Below, in pieces: positions 16,229 to 25,686 of a DNA stretch of 64,000 nucleotides. A model generated the notes under the pieces. That model was not told where the DNA came from, did no database searches, and worked only from the letters and a program-made list of their open reading frames with translations. A program made the translations under genes and the position numbers. Location of the stretch: NCBI RefSeq assembly GCF_900110435.1, contig NZ_FODT01000003.1:248001-312000 (forward strand), in the 5' to 3' direction. The stretch is from Rhodopseudomonas pseudopalustris (lineage in GTDB: Bacteria > Pseudomonadota > Alphaproteobacteria > Rhizobiales > Xanthobacteraceae). Numbering within the stretch: the first letter of the stretch is position 1; every line of letters begins with the position of its first letter.

Positions 16229-16513
16229 TCAGCGCCAGCCTTCGTGCACGTCGGTCGGCTGGTCGCAAACCCACTCCGGCCGCAGCATCACCTGGCAGCC
16301 CTTTTCGAACGGAAGCGCGCAGACTCGACGCTGGTCTTGCATGATCTCGATCGCCCAGGTCAGCGGCACGGTGGGTTGCAACTGCACCAGCCGCTGAATC
16401 ACGCCAGCCGCGAACAGCGTGGCGTCGATGTCGTCGGCCAGCGCCGCCCCGTCGTGGCCCGGGCCATCGACGCGGTTGATCGGATCGCGAACGTGAAAGC
16501 GGTAAAACGGCAT
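16229..16513 (-). CDS. DUF6894-like small protein
   Basis: A 94-residue protein starting MPFYRFHVRDPINRVDGPG, the 'MPxYxFxxR' opening of a small family common in Bradyrhizobium relatives (recalled as DUF6894). It also has DGAALADDIDATLFAAGVIQ and a C-terminal Trp/Arg end. Function unknown, probably cytosolic. The open frame extends upstream to 16561, but family likeness begins at ATG 16513. A second family member is encoded at 24163-24420. Confidence 0.65.
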   Translation of the reverse strand: MPFYRFHVRDPINRVDGPGHDGAALADDIDATLFAAGVIQRLVQLQPTVPLTWAIEIMQDQRRVCALPFEKGCQVMLRPEWVCDQPTDVHEGWR

Positions 16514-16628
16514 TGCAGCAGGATGGCGGCACTGGTCGGTCCGCAAAATGATGTAAATCAAACAGCGGTTGCTGAGCGGATAATTCTTTCGATCAGCAAG
16601 CTGGTAGCAATCCCGACCTTGATCGATA

Positions 16629-17243
16629 TCAAATGGAACCAGGTGTTTCCGCCCGTAGTTTACCGGAGAGCTGATAGTTAAGGTGCGCTTTCACCGTCGG
16701 CCATTCAGCGGCGATGATCGAATACACCACGGTATCGCGCAGCGTGCCGTTCGGCGCAATCTGATGATTGCGCAGGATACCATCCTGCTTGGCGCCGAGC
16801 CGTTCGATCCCGCGCCGCGACTGATGATTGAAGAAATGCGTGCGGAATTCGACGGCGATGCAGTCGAGCGCCTCGAACGCGTGCTGAAGCAGCAACAGCT
16901 TGCATTGCGTGTTGAGCCCGGTGCGCTGCACGCGTTGCGCGTACCAGGTCGAGCCGATCTCCACCCGGCGGCTGGCGGCATCGACATTCATGTAGGTGGT
17001 CATGCCGGCGATCCGGCCCGCCGCATCCTTCACCGTCCATGGCAGCATCGCACCCTGCGCCTGCAGCGCGAGCCGGCGGGCGATCTCGGCCTCGACCCGG
17101 TCCGGCGCCGGCACGGCCGTGTACCACAGCTTCCACAACTCGCCGTCCTGCACCGCCTCGATCAGTCCATCGCGATGCGCCGGCGCCAACGGCTCCAACG
17201 TCGCATGGGGACCGCTGAGGGTGATGGGTTCGAGCCAGGGCAT
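16629..17243 (-). CDS. GNAT-family N-acetyltransferase (RimJ/RimL type)
   Basis: A 204-residue acetyltransferase using acetyl-CoA; acceptor unknown. It opens MPWLEPITLSGPHATLEPLAPAHRDGLIEA and contains VEIGSTWYAQRVQRTGLNTQCKLLLLQHAFE, a characteristic segment of the Acetyltransf_3 group, followed by RTHFFNHQSRRGIERLGAK, which includes the conserved Asn/Ser and Arg/Gly of the acetyl-CoA site. Monocistronic on the minus strand. Confidence 0.85.
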   Translation of the reverse strand: MPWLEPITLSGPHATLEPLAPAHRDGLIEAVQDGELWKLWYTAVPAPDRVEAEIARRLALQAQGAMLPWTVKDAAGRIAGMTTYMNVDAASRRVEIGSTWYAQRVQRTGLNTQCKLLLLQHAFEALDCIAVEFRTHFFNHQSRRGIERLGAKQDGILRNHQIAPNGTLRDTVVYSIIAAEWPTVKAHLNYQLSGKLRAETPGSI

Positions 17244-17409
17244 TATTGTGCTTCCTTGATAGGTCCTGCAGACAGACGTCCTTACTCCGTGACGAGGCGG
17301 CTTGTCCCGACCATCGACGACGAAATGCAGACGCGCAGCTCAAAAACAATCGGTCCGCCCGGGACATGGCCCGGGCGCGATGTCGAACTCTTCGAAGACC
17401 AACCGAACA

Positions 17410-18339
17410 CTATTTGTTCAGGAAGTTCAGCGGCAGGCCGGGCCGCGGCCAGTCCATCGCGATCAGCTCGCCCTTGCCGGACAAGGTGATGTAGGCGGTC
17501 TTCAGCTCAGGGCCGCCGAACGCGATGTTGGTGGTGACGCGGTCGCCGGTCGGCACCTGCTCGACCAGCGAACCATCCGGCGCGATCACCGAAATGCAGC
17601 CCGACACCAGCGTCGCGACGCACACATTGCCGCCCGCCTCGACCGCGAGCGAATCGAACATCTGATAGCCGCCGAGGCCGGCAATCGGCTTGCCCTTCTC
17701 GCCGCGATAGATCACATCGCGCGGCTTGATCTCGCCGGGCGCGACGATGTCGTAGGCCCACAACCGCGCCGTCGGCGTCTCGGCGGCATACATTGTGGTC
17801 TCGTCCGGCGACAGGCCGATGCCGTTCAGCGGCAGCGTACCGAACACCTGCTCGCTGATCTCTTTCATGCCTGGCTTGATGTAATAGGCGGCGCCGACAT
17901 CCAAGTCGCGGGCGCGGCGCTTGCCGAGGTCGGTGAACCACAGGCCGCCGTGCCTATCGAACACCAGATCGTTCGGGCCTTTCAGCGGGTGCTCGCCGCA
18001 TTTGTCGAACAGCGTCTCGACTTTGCCGCTGGTCAGGTCGATCCGCTGGATCGAACCACCGATATATTCGTGGGGCTCCGGCGCGCCGGGCATCATCGTC
18101 CCGCGCGACGGAAACCAGCCGAAGCCGCCATTGTTGCAGATGTACATCTTGCCGTCGGGGCCGAGCGCCGCGCCGTTGGGGCCGCCCGGCACCTTGGCGA
18201 CGACTTCCTTGCGGCCGTCCGGCCAGATCCGCGTGAGCTGCTGCGCGCGGATTTCGACCAGCACAACCGAGCCGTCAGGCATCACCACCGGGCCTTCGGG
18301 AAATGCCAGATCGGTTGCGAGAACGCGAATGTTGGACAT
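17410..18339 (-). CDS. SMP-30/gluconolactonase-like beta-propeller hydrolase
   Basis: A 309-residue six-bladed beta-propeller protein of the SMP-30/gluconolaconase/LRE family, likely a metal-dependent lactonase or esterase. Family signs are the FPEGPVVMPDGSVVLVEI opening with the metal-binding Glu, ICNNGGFGW, KGPNDLVFDRHGGLWFTD with the conserved Asn-Asp, and GIGLSPDETTMYAAET. Substrate cannot be told; a link to sugar-acid metabolism is possible but not shown by context. Confidence 0.85.
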   Translation of the reverse strand: MSNIRVLATDLAFPEGPVVMPDGSVVLVEIRAQQLTRIWPDGRKEVVAKVPGGPNGAALGPDGKMYICNNGGFGWFPSRGTMMPGAPEPHEYIGGSIQRIDLTSGKVETLFDKCGEHPLKGPNDLVFDRHGGLWFTDLGKRRARDLDVGAAYYIKPGMKEISEQVFGTLPLNGIGLSPDETTMYAAETPTARLWAYDIVAPGEIKPRDVIYRGEKGKPIAGLGGYQMFDSLAVEAGGNVCVATLVSGCISVIAPDGSLVEQVPTGDRVTTNIAFGGPELKTAYITLSGKGELIAMDWPRPGLPLNFLNK

Positions 18340-18491
18340 GGATCCTCCTATGTTTTGTTATTTTTGCAGAGCGGATCGAAGTCCCGCATGCGCAGCGTGT
18401 TGATGCGGTGATGTTAGGGCATGTCGGCGCGCATTGCCAAGCCGAGGTACGCGGCGAAATTCCGCGAACCGGCATGCGCGTTCGTTGTCTG

Positions 18492-18842
18492 CTACTTCGC
18501 GTCGGTCTTTGGCGGCGTGGAGTCCTTGGCAGGCGCGGCCGCGGCGGGGTCCGGCTTCTTCTGCGCTGCCTGCACTTGCTCGATGGACTTCTGCATCGCC
18601 ACCAATGCGCCTTTCAGCGCCTCGATCTGGCGGTTCGCAGAGTCGATCTTCTGCTGCTGATCGAGCCGCGTCTTGTCGAGCGACTTCTGCAAAAAGTCGA
18701 CATTGCTCTGCAGGCAACTGGTGCGACGCTCCATCGTCTTCTCGACCGTGCAGATCTCGATGCCGGGCACGTCTTGCGCAGCCGCGGCGCCGCCCCAGCC
18801 GAGCGCCATCAGCATCGCTATCGTCATCGTTCTGCCGGTCAT
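18492..18842 (-). CDS. Secreted coiled-coil protein of unknown function
   Basis: A 116-residue exported protein. MTGRTMTIAMLMALGWG...AAAQ is a signal peptide; the mature part has two cysteines (ICTVEKTMERRTSC) and a heptad-like helix (SNVDFLQKSLDKTRLDQQQKIDSANRQIEALK, quoted in parts), then a Pro/Ala/Lys tail. ATG 18842 follows GGAGA at a good distance, so it is preferred over ATG 18854. No known domain. Confidence 0.7.
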   Translation of the reverse strand: MTGRTMTIAMLMALGWGGAAAAQDVPGIEICTVEKTMERRTSCLQSNVDFLQKSLDKTRLDQQQKIDSANRQIEALKGALVAMQKSIEQVQAAQKKPDPAAAAPAKDSTPPKTDAK

Positions 18843-18958
18843 CGTGATCTCCATTGGCGTTTGATCGAGCCCCAGCCAAGCGGCTTTGGCCTCGGACTGT
18901 CAACGCGCGGAAGCCGCGGCGGATTGCCGGACCAAGCGCCGCGTGCAAATTTCGCACG

Positions 18959-19240
18959 ATGCAAGATCATCCCGTCGAAGAATGCTTCGTCTATGTGCTG
19001 GGCTGCGTCGGTCCGGGCCGTTATCTGACCTATGTCGGCTGGACGCTCGACCTCGACCGCCGCCTGACGCAGCACAATGCCGGCGCCGGCGCACGCTCGA
19101 CCCGCGGACGGACCTGGGTGCTGATCCACAGCGAGCGCTTTACCCGAAGGCAGGACGCAATGAGCCGCGAATGGCACTTGAAGCGCGACCGCGCCTTCCG
19201 TCGTCGCCTCGCCGCCAAAGCTCAGGGCCTCGGGGTCTGA
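18959..19240 (+). CDS. GIY-YIG nuclease-domain protein (UPF0213 type)
   Basis: A 93-residue single-domain protein. The motif pair is visible as CFVYVLGC...YLTYVGWT (residues ~9-28), followed by DLDRRLTQHNAGAGARSTRGR, the conserved Arg-containing helix, then REWHLKRDRAF. This matches the short stand-alone GIY-YIG proteins (YhbQ/UPF0213), whose role may be in DNA repair but is poorly known. The frame is open further upstream; the start is set at the M directly before the domain, without a clear ribosome-binding site. Confidence 0.82.
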   Translation: MQDHPVEECFVYVLGCVGPGRYLTYVGWTLDLDRRLTQHNAGAGARSTRGRTWVLIHSERFTRRQDAMSREWHLKRDRAFRRRLAAKAQGLGV

Positions 19241-19260
19241 GCCGGGTGCCAATGCATCGC

Positions 19261-19339
19261 GTGTCCTAAATTGCGACAACGTTACTGACGTATCTTAACC
19301 TTCAGAACGCGACTGGAACGAACAGGGGTCGAATCACTG
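19261..19339 (+). repeat. 79-bp imperfect direct repeat, copy 1
   Basis: Begins GTGTCC and ends CGAATCACTG. It aligns without gaps to 19548-19626 with 57 of 79 positions identical (my count). Conserved blocks include CTGAC, ATCTTAAC, GAACGCG and TGGAACGAA. Confidence 0.75.
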
Positions 19340-19547
19340 GCAACCGTTTGTTCCAGGCGTTCACGCACGACATGTCGTGAGTTGCAGCCGCGAGACCCAC
19401 AAGGAATGCGAGGAGCGTTCTTAGGTGTCCGGCGCGCGGCCTCAAAATGATTAATCCGCCGCCCTGAGCCAGGAGATCAGCGCGGCTTTCGGCGTCATGA
19501 ACGCCGACGCGCCGTCGAGTCGAGGGATTTCGTGTCGGTTGCCGGAT

Positions 19548-19626
19548 GTGTCCCGCGATGTGACAAGATTGCTGACCGATCTTAACTTCTGGAACGCGGG
19601 TGGAACGAAGCGCAGACGAATCACTG
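19548..19626 (+). repeat. 79-bp imperfect direct repeat, copy 2
   Basis: Same orientation as copy 1 and starting 287 bp downstream of it. Ungapped divergence of about 28 percent suggests an old duplication under some constraint, or two decayed copies of a dispersed element. Confidence 0.75.
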
Positions 19627-19887
19627 CGAATCACCCGCCCCGGCAGTTCAGGCTCTACATATCGACGGTTCTGGCGCGCAAGACACAACACCTGCGGACG
19701 GGGCGTCCTCGGATTCGCTGCCAAATCGCCGAAATCGTTAACATGAGGGCGTCCGACAATCGCTGCGGTCAGGCATGGGGCCGCACAGCGAGAGATTGAA
19801 GCAGAACCGGGAAGTTCGCGATCGGAGCTGGTTTCTTCAGCGCCGCCGCGCCACCTGCGGATCGCCGCGCGTCGACAGGGCTCCGAG

Positions 19888-21666
19888 CTAGGCCGCGCCG
19901 CGGGTCAGATTCAGCACTTTGTTGCGATGCGCCACCGCCTGTTTCGCCGCGGCTGTATGGGTGAACATCTCGAGCTCGGACTCGTCCTCATCCGAAACCG
20001 GCGTCAGCGCCGCGTCGGTGTAGTCGTAGCGCTTCGGATCGCGCGCCACCCGGAATGCAACCTTGCTCAGTCCCCATGCCGTCGACAGGATCACGGTGGT
20101 CTTGTGAGCGAGTTCGAAGGCCAGTCGCGGCCAGAATGCGATGGCATTCTCACGCGGCAGGCCGGGCCGCCGCTCCGACGGATGCCGGAGCCGGAACACG
20201 CCGCTCTGCAGCGGGTGGACGTTCTCCAGCGACACCGCCAGCGAGAAGGTCAGCAAGAGCTTCACCATGCTGTCCAGCTTGATGCCGGTCTTCGCGGCGC
20301 GGCGCAACAATGTCTCAATGTGCGCCGGCGAATAGTAGTGCCGCCAGACCTGCTGATAGACGTCCTCCCACGCCTGCTGCGACATCTTCTGATGCGCGGT
20401 GCAGACGTGCTCGATGTCGTATCGGTTGAGGTCGGCGTCCATCGCGATCCCGGCCTTCCACAGCTTCTGGTGATCCTCCGAGCCTGGCAGCGGCGTCAGG
20501 CAGAAGAACTCCAGAATGTCGATCGGCAGTTCGCGCTTGATGATGTCGATGTCGGCAAGAATGCTCTCCGGCGTGTCGGCGGGAAAGCCGAGGATGTAGC
20601 CGGCCAAGGTGATGATGCCCTGCGCCTTCCACGCCAGCAGCATCGCGCGATACTCGGTGATCTTGTTCTGCCGCTTATTCGCCAGCAGCAAGGTCTCCGG
20701 ATTGATGCTCTCGAGCCCGAGGAACACCCGGGTGACGCCCGCGCGTTTGGCCTTCTCGATGAAATTCGGGATCTTGTGACACAGCGTGTCGACCTGGATC
20801 AGCAAGCCGAGCGGGATGCCCTGCTCTTCCTTCAGCCAGATCAAGCGGTCGAGGATCGCTTCCCAATCCTTGTTGCGCGCGAAATTGTCGTCGGTGATGA
20901 AGAATTTCGAGACGCCCTGCTTCCAGTTGGCGCGCACCAGCGCCTCGACATCGTCCGGCGTGCGGTAGCGCGACTTGCGCCCCTGAACGTTGATGATGGT
21001 GCAGAACGAGCACTGATACGGACAGCCGCGACCGGCATCGAACGAGGTCGACAGGCCCAGCGTGCGCTTGACGTTGGCGAGCGGCAGAAACGGCACCGGC
21101 GTGCCTTCGATGCCGGGCAGATCGTCGAGATAGTTGTACAGCGGCTGCAGACTCCCCTTCGCCGCATCCTGCAGCAGCCGATCGATCCGCCCCTCAGCCT
21201 CGCCGGCGAAAATCGAGACGCCGAGGTCGCGGCAGGCGTCGAGATCGACCGCTTGGCCGTCGAGCATCGACAGACAGCCCGAGACGTGAAAGCCGCCGAT
21301 GACGACCTGCACACCGGCGGCGCGAAACGGCCGGGCAATGTCGAGCGCGCGCGGATACTGATTCGACTGTACGCCGATCAGCCCGACCATGCCGAAATTG
21401 CCATGCGCGGCGAGCCGCTTCAACAGCTTGGGAATGTCGATCCTGGTGTTGAACTCGTCGATCGCTTCGATGTCGATCTCGACATCCGGACCGAGCACTT
21501 GCCGCGCGGCGCTTTCCTGCGCAATCCCGTAAAGGCTCGCCAGCGAGTTGGACGGGATCATCGCCCGCCACCACCGGATCACGTAGCCATCGTCGCCGTA
21601 ATGCGACGGCTTGATCAGCAGCAGCTGAAAGCGGCGGCGCTTCGGCCGGTCCTCGGCAATCGACAC
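19888..21666 (-). CDS. B12-binding-type radical SAM protein of unknown substrate
   Basis: A 592-residue radical SAM enzyme. The cluster motif is CPYQCSFC (Cx3Cx2C, near residue 217), preceded by GLSTSFDAGRG. The N-terminal ~190 residues have the Rossmann-like layout of cobalamin-binding radical SAM proteins (LLLIKPSHYGDDGYVIRWW; VVIGGFHVSG; IFAGEAEG). The SPASM/TRAM-like C-terminus is not recognisable; instead there is a ~100-residue tail. The architecture is that of BchE/HpnP-like enzymes doing methylation or difficult redox steps. No pathway neighbours are present, so the substrate is unknown. Start MSIAEDRPKRRRFQ at 21666. Confidence 0.82.
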   Translation of the reverse strand: MSIAEDRPKRRRFQLLLIKPSHYGDDGYVIRWWRAMIPSNSLASLYGIAQESAARQVLGPDVEIDIEAIDEFNTRIDIPKLLKRLAAHGNFGMVGLIGVQSNQYPRALDIARPFRAAGVQVVIGGFHVSGCLSMLDGQAVDLDACRDLGVSIFAGEAEGRIDRLLQDAAKGSLQPLYNYLDDLPGIEGTPVPFLPLANVKRTLGLSTSFDAGRGCPYQCSFCTIINVQGRKSRYRTPDDVEALVRANWKQGVSKFFITDDNFARNKDWEAILDRLIWLKEEQGIPLGLLIQVDTLCHKIPNFIEKAKRAGVTRVFLGLESINPETLLLANKRQNKITEYRAMLLAWKAQGIITLAGYILGFPADTPESILADIDIIKRELPIDILEFFCLTPLPGSEDHQKLWKAGIAMDADLNRYDIEHVCTAHQKMSQQAWEDVYQQVWRHYYSPAHIETLLRRAAKTGIKLDSMVKLLLTFSLAVSLENVHPLQSGVFRLRHPSERRPGLPRENAIAFWPRLAFELAHKTTVILSTAWGLSKVAFRVARDPKRYDYTDAALTPVSDEDESELEMFTHTAAAKQAVAHRNKVLNLTRGAA

Positions 21667-21938
21667 CAGCCATCCTCCTGCAATCGAAGTCGTGAAACGA
21701 AGTCAGATCAGACGGAGAAAAAATCAATTTCGACTGAGATGCTGCCGGGAATGCCGCGCTGCCGCAAGCTCAAACGGCAGGCATTCGAGCCCGGCTCGCG
21801 TTGCTGCGGTGACCAGTTGCGGAAATGCCGCAATTTTTCGACCAAAACAGAACACAATCGTCATCGCGGCGTCACCCGGACACGAGGTCAACAGATGCAA
21901 TCAGCGATATCGCGTTGCGCTCAGCGAAGTTGTGCGGG

Positions 21939-22204
21939 TCAGCTTCGCGGGCGGATGTAAGGTTCGACGGGTCCGTGAACCTTGATCGCGAGCTGATTGC
22001 CGAAGCGGTCCTTCGCCGTGCCGGCGGCCACGCGGACCCAGCCCTCGCTGACGCAATACTCGATCACGTTGTTCTTTTCCTGGCCCTTGAACCGGATCCC
22101 GACGTCGAGATCCAGCAGAGCCTCGTTGAAATAGGGGCTGTTCGGCTCGATCGACAGCCGGTCCGGCAGTTCGATGGCGTTGGCGGTGGTCGCAGTCTTG
22201 TCGG

Positions 22205-22208
<4 letters not shown>
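21939..22208 (-). CDS. DUF3297 family protein
   Basis: An 89-residue protein with the DUF3297 sequence pattern: LPDRLSIEPNSPYFNEALLD, GIRFKGQEKNNVIEYCVSEG, WVRVAAG and the end GPVEPYIRP. Function unknown. Its ATG (22208-22206) overlaps the TGA of the upstream glutathione peroxidase gene by 4 nt (ATGA), indicating translational coupling. Overlapping upstream start candidates would run into the peroxidase gene and are not preferred. Confidence 0.85.
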
Positions 22209-22681
<473 letters not shown>

Positions 22682-22697
22682 TATCGGACGCCCCTGT

Positions 22698-24095
22698 TCA
22701 ACGCAGCGGATCGATTGGCGACGCCGGCGTGCCGCCGGCCTCGATCGCCTCGCCGGCCAGCAGGCACAGATCCTCGCGATAGCGGCCGGCAACAATCTGT
22801 ACGCCAACCGGCGTGCGGCCGACCAGCCCGGTCGACACTGTCAGCCCGGGCAGCCCCATCAACGGGATTGCGACCTGCGGCATCTGCGCCGCCCACACCC
22901 GCTCGAACGACGCCTCGTCCTTCAGATCGAGCCGCTGCGGAAACGGCAGTTCGCCCGACACCGGCATCAGCAGCACCGCGTAGCGTTCGAAGAACAGCTG
23001 CCAATCGCGCGTCAGTGTCGCGCGGCGGGTCAGGATCTTCGAATAAGCGGCCTGATCGTCGATCGCCTTGTCGCGATTGCCGCCAAGGCAGGCCAGCGCG
23101 CCGGGGTCGCCCTCTCGCTCGGCGGCTTCACGCATGGCCTGATAACCGTCGCCGAGCCAGAGCCTGGTCTGCAGGTCGGCGGCTTCGCGCAGCGGCGGCG
23201 CGTTCTGCAATTCCTCGACGGTCCAGCCGGCCTTCTCGAGCCGGCGCGCGGCGTCGATGACAGCGTCACGCACCTCGGGAACGACATGGAGGCCATCGGG
23301 CGCGATGCACAGCGCCGCCCGCTTCGGCATTGCGGGACCTACCAGCGGCGCCGGCACCCACCACGGGTCGCGCGCGTCCGGCTGCGACATCGCGGCGAGC
23401 GCGATCCGAAGATCGCCGATCGTGCGCGCCAACGGTCCCGACACCGCGCTGATCTGCGGACAGATCGATCGCTCCGGCGACGACGCGTTGTAGGCGGCGA
23501 CCCGGCCGAGCGTCGGCCGCAGGCCGTGCACGCCGCAAGCATAGGCCGGATAGCGCACCGAGCCGGCGATATCGGTGCCATGCGCGATATGGCCGATGCC
23601 GGCTGCGACCGCCGCTGCGGCGCCGCCCGACGACCCCCCGGGCGTGATCGAGGGATCGCGTGGGTTCAGCGTCTCGCCGTGTAGTTTGTTGGAAGTGAAC
23701 CAGCGATAGGAGAACGCCGGCGTATTGGTGCGGCCGACGATCACTGCGCCGGCCTTGCGCAGATTGTCGACCACCGGGCTGTTGGATGCCGCTATCAGGT
23801 CGCGCTGCAGCGTCACGCCGTTGGTGGTCGCGAAACCTTGCTGATCGATGTTGACCTTGACGGTGACCGGCACGCCCGCGAGCGGACCCGCGCCATCGCC
23901 GCGCTTCAGCGACGCATCGACGGCATCGGCCTGCGCCAGCGCATCGTCCGGGCGATGATCGATCACCGCGTTGATCGCCGGATTGACGGCGTCGAGTCGA
24001 TCCAGCGCAGCCTGCGTCGCTTCGCGCGCCGAGACCTCGCGTTTGCGGATCAAGCCGGCCAGGTCGGCCGCGGACAGTCGCCAGATGTCTTGCAT
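22698..24095 (-). CDS. Amidase-signature family hydrolase
   Basis: A 465-residue amidase of the Ser-cisSer-Lys type. Lys80 lies in VPVTVKVNID, the cis-Ser155 in TPGGSSGGAAA and the nucleophile Ser179 in GTDIAGSVRYPA; the spacings (75 and 24) match the family. It hydrolyses a carboxamide; the sequence does not show which. The start at MQDIWRLSAADLAG (24095) follows GGGGGGA; the longer frame upstream is unsupported. It is upstream of the peroxidase gene in the same operon. Confidence 0.9.
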   Translation of the reverse strand: MQDIWRLSAADLAGLIRKREVSAREATQAALDRLDAVNPAINAVIDHRPDDALAQADAVDASLKRGDGAGPLAGVPVTVKVNIDQQGFATTNGVTLQRDLIAASNSPVVDNLRKAGAVIVGRTNTPAFSYRWFTSNKLHGETLNPRDPSITPGGSSGGAAAAVAAGIGHIAHGTDIAGSVRYPAYACGVHGLRPTLGRVAAYNASSPERSICPQISAVSGPLARTIGDLRIALAAMSQPDARDPWWVPAPLVGPAMPKRAALCIAPDGLHVVPEVRDAVIDAARRLEKAGWTVEELQNAPPLREAADLQTRLWLGDGYQAMREAAEREGDPGALACLGGNRDKAIDDQAAYSKILTRRATLTRDWQLFFERYAVLLMPVSGELPFPQRLDLKDEASFERVWAAQMPQVAIPLMGLPGLTVSTGLVGRTPVGVQIVAGRYREDLCLLAGEAIEAGGTPASPIDPLR

Positions 24096-24162
24096 GGTCC
24101 CCCCGGTTGACAATGACGTGATAGCGCGGTGAACGATGCCACGCCACCGCGAATCCAGGGAG

Positions 24163-24420
24163 TCAGTGCCTGTTCCGCGGCAGCGCCGGCATGTCGACAA
24201 GCGCTTCGCTGAATGGGAAATCCAGCACCACGTCACCCTCTTCGTCGGTGACTTCGAGGCTCGCGCGGATCAGGTCTACCTGCGCGGCCTCGGTCTTGAT
24301 GATTTCCTTGATGGTGGCGCGGGCGACTTGCCAGGCGTGATCGGCATCGCGCAAATCTTCGCCTTCCGGGTCCGGGATCAGCTCTTCACCGATCCGCGTG
24401 TTGAAATAATATCTCGGCAT
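24163..24420 (-). CDS. DUF6894-like small protein
   Basis: An 85-residue protein starting MPRYYFNTRIGEELIPDPEG with LRDADHAWQVARATIKEIIK and an acidic middle (EVTDEEGDVVLDFPFSEAL). It matches the same small family as the product at 16229-16513. Function unknown. It lies 67 bp upstream of the amidase gene on the same strand and may head that operon, while pip is transcribed divergently 122 bp away. Confidence 0.75.
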   Translation of the reverse strand: MPRYYFNTRIGEELIPDPEGEDLRDADHAWQVARATIKEIIKTEAAQVDLIRASLEVTDEEGDVVLDFPFSEALVDMPALPRNRH

Positions 24421-24542
24421 TCCAAGGTTTCCGTTTTGCTCCTCTCAAGGTGAGGGCAAGGCACCCGATGCGCAACCCTGTTACCCGCATGACCGATCTT
24501 CGTGCGCTCGCATTCGACGCCATTTCACTGTAACCAAATGTG

Positions 24543-25532
24543 ATGGCACCCGACGCGAAGTCCGAGATTCGTTCCGACAGCAACGGCAAATCCACGGCGC
24601 CGCTCACCGCGCAGATGCTCGCGGTCGGCGACGGTCACGAGTTGTATGTCGAAACCAACGGCAACCCCGACGGTCTCGCCGCGATCTACCTGCACGGCGG
24701 CCCCGGCAGCGGCTGCCAGCCCGATCATCGGCGGCTGTTCGATGCGCAGCGGTTTCACGCCGTGTTGTTCGATCAGCGCGGCGCGGGACGCAGCCGGCCG
24801 AAAGGCGGGCGTTCCGCGAACACGCTGCCGCATATGATCGCCGACATGGAAATGATCCGCACCACGCTCGGCATCGAACGCTGGCTCGTAGTCGGCGGAT
24901 CGTGGGGCGCGACGCTGGCGCTGGCCTATGCGCAGTCGCATCCGCAGCGCGTCAGCGGCATCGTTCTGCGTGCGGCTTTTCTCGGCACGCGCGCGGAACT
25001 CGAGGGTGCATTCATGTCGAGCCTGCCGCGGTTCTATCCGGAACTGCACGCGGATTTTCTCGGCGTCCTTCCCGCGGCGGAGCGCAGCGCGCCGCTCGAC
25101 GCCTATTGGCGGCGCATCCTCGATCCCGATCCGGAGGTGCACGGCCCCGCGGCGCGGGCCTGGGGCGAAACCGAGGCGATCATGTCGCAAATCGGGCCAA
25201 AGCGGTCACGGCTCGAAATCTTCAATGAAAACAATACCCGGCCGATCCCGTCGACGCCGTTCATGGAAGCGCATTACTTCGTCCACGACTGCTTCATGCG
25301 CCCCGATCAATTGCTGCATGATGCGCCGGCGCTCGCGGGCATTCCCGGCGTCATCGTGCAAGGCCGCTACGATCTGCTCTGCCCGCCGGCCACCGCGCAT
25401 CGGCTCGGCGCGGTGTGGCCGGACGCCGAACTACGCGTCATCGATGCCGCCGGACATCTGTTGTACGATCCGGGAATCCGCGACGCGGTGATCGCCGCGA
25501 TCAACGACGTCGCGACCAAGATCAAAGCGTGA
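24543..25532 (+). CDS. pip: Proline iminopeptidase
   Basis: Alpha/beta-hydrolase of 329 residues that removes N-terminal proline from peptides (peptidase family S33). It shows the oxyanion loop LHGGPGSGCQPDHRR (HGGPG, residues 51-55), FDQRGAGRSRP, the nucleophile elbow GGSWGA with Ser120, and the catalytic His near the end (DAAGHLLYD). ATG 24543 is preferred; GTG 24540 immediately before it is also possible. Confidence 0.93.
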   Translation: MAPDAKSEIRSDSNGKSTAPLTAQMLAVGDGHELYVETNGNPDGLAAIYLHGGPGSGCQPDHRRLFDAQRFHAVLFDQRGAGRSRPKGGRSANTLPHMIADMEMIRTTLGIERWLVVGGSWGATLALAYAQSHPQRVSGIVLRAAFLGTRAELEGAFMSSLPRFYPELHADFLGVLPAAERSAPLDAYWRRILDPDPEVHGPAARAWGETEAIMSQIGPKRSRLEIFNENNTRPIPSTPFMEAHYFVHDCFMRPDQLLHDAPALAGIPGVIVQGRYDLLCPPATAHRLGAVWPDAELRVIDAAGHLLYDPGIRDAVIAAINDVATKIKA

Positions 25533-25686
25533 GGACTTCGTCGATGCCGCTCGCCGGGCGCCGGACCAGGAGTGCCTCCCCGGCGTCACCAGCCCCGGCC
25601 CCCTCAGCGCGACCGGCTCGGAGCTGATCGCGGCCGGCGTCTACACCCTGCTTTGGGATCTGGCCAAGAGCGACCTCGACGGTTGA
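25531..25686 (+). pseudogene. Possible C-terminal coding remnant
   Basis: From the end of pip a frame without start codon reads EDFVDAARRAPDQECLPGV... and ends ...GSELIAAGVYTLLWDLAKSD-LDG at TGA 25684. The composition looks protein-like rather than random, and codon use resembles neighbouring genes. No family is recognised and no ATG/GTG precedes it. It may be the tail of a lost gene, or chance. Confidence 0.3.

Larger units (their letters stand above)
19241..19887. other. Gene-poor region with an ungapped duplicated element
   Basis: About 650 bp between the GIY-YIG gene and the radical SAM gene. It contains two related 79-bp elements (separate entries) and no convincing gene. A short minus-strand reading MTPKAALISWLRAAD ending near 19451 is too short to support. 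Confidence 0.55.

Noticed and set aside
19314-19350. GGAAC...CGTT in the 79-bp repeat as an EcfG promoter
   Set aside because: The spacer is about 25 bp, well outside 16-17, and copy 2 lacks the CGTT.
19927-21960. Plus-strand frame of 677 codons opposite the radical SAM gene
   Set aside because: The minus strand carries the Cx3Cx2C motif; the plus frame is low-complexity Arg/Val/Asp without a domain.
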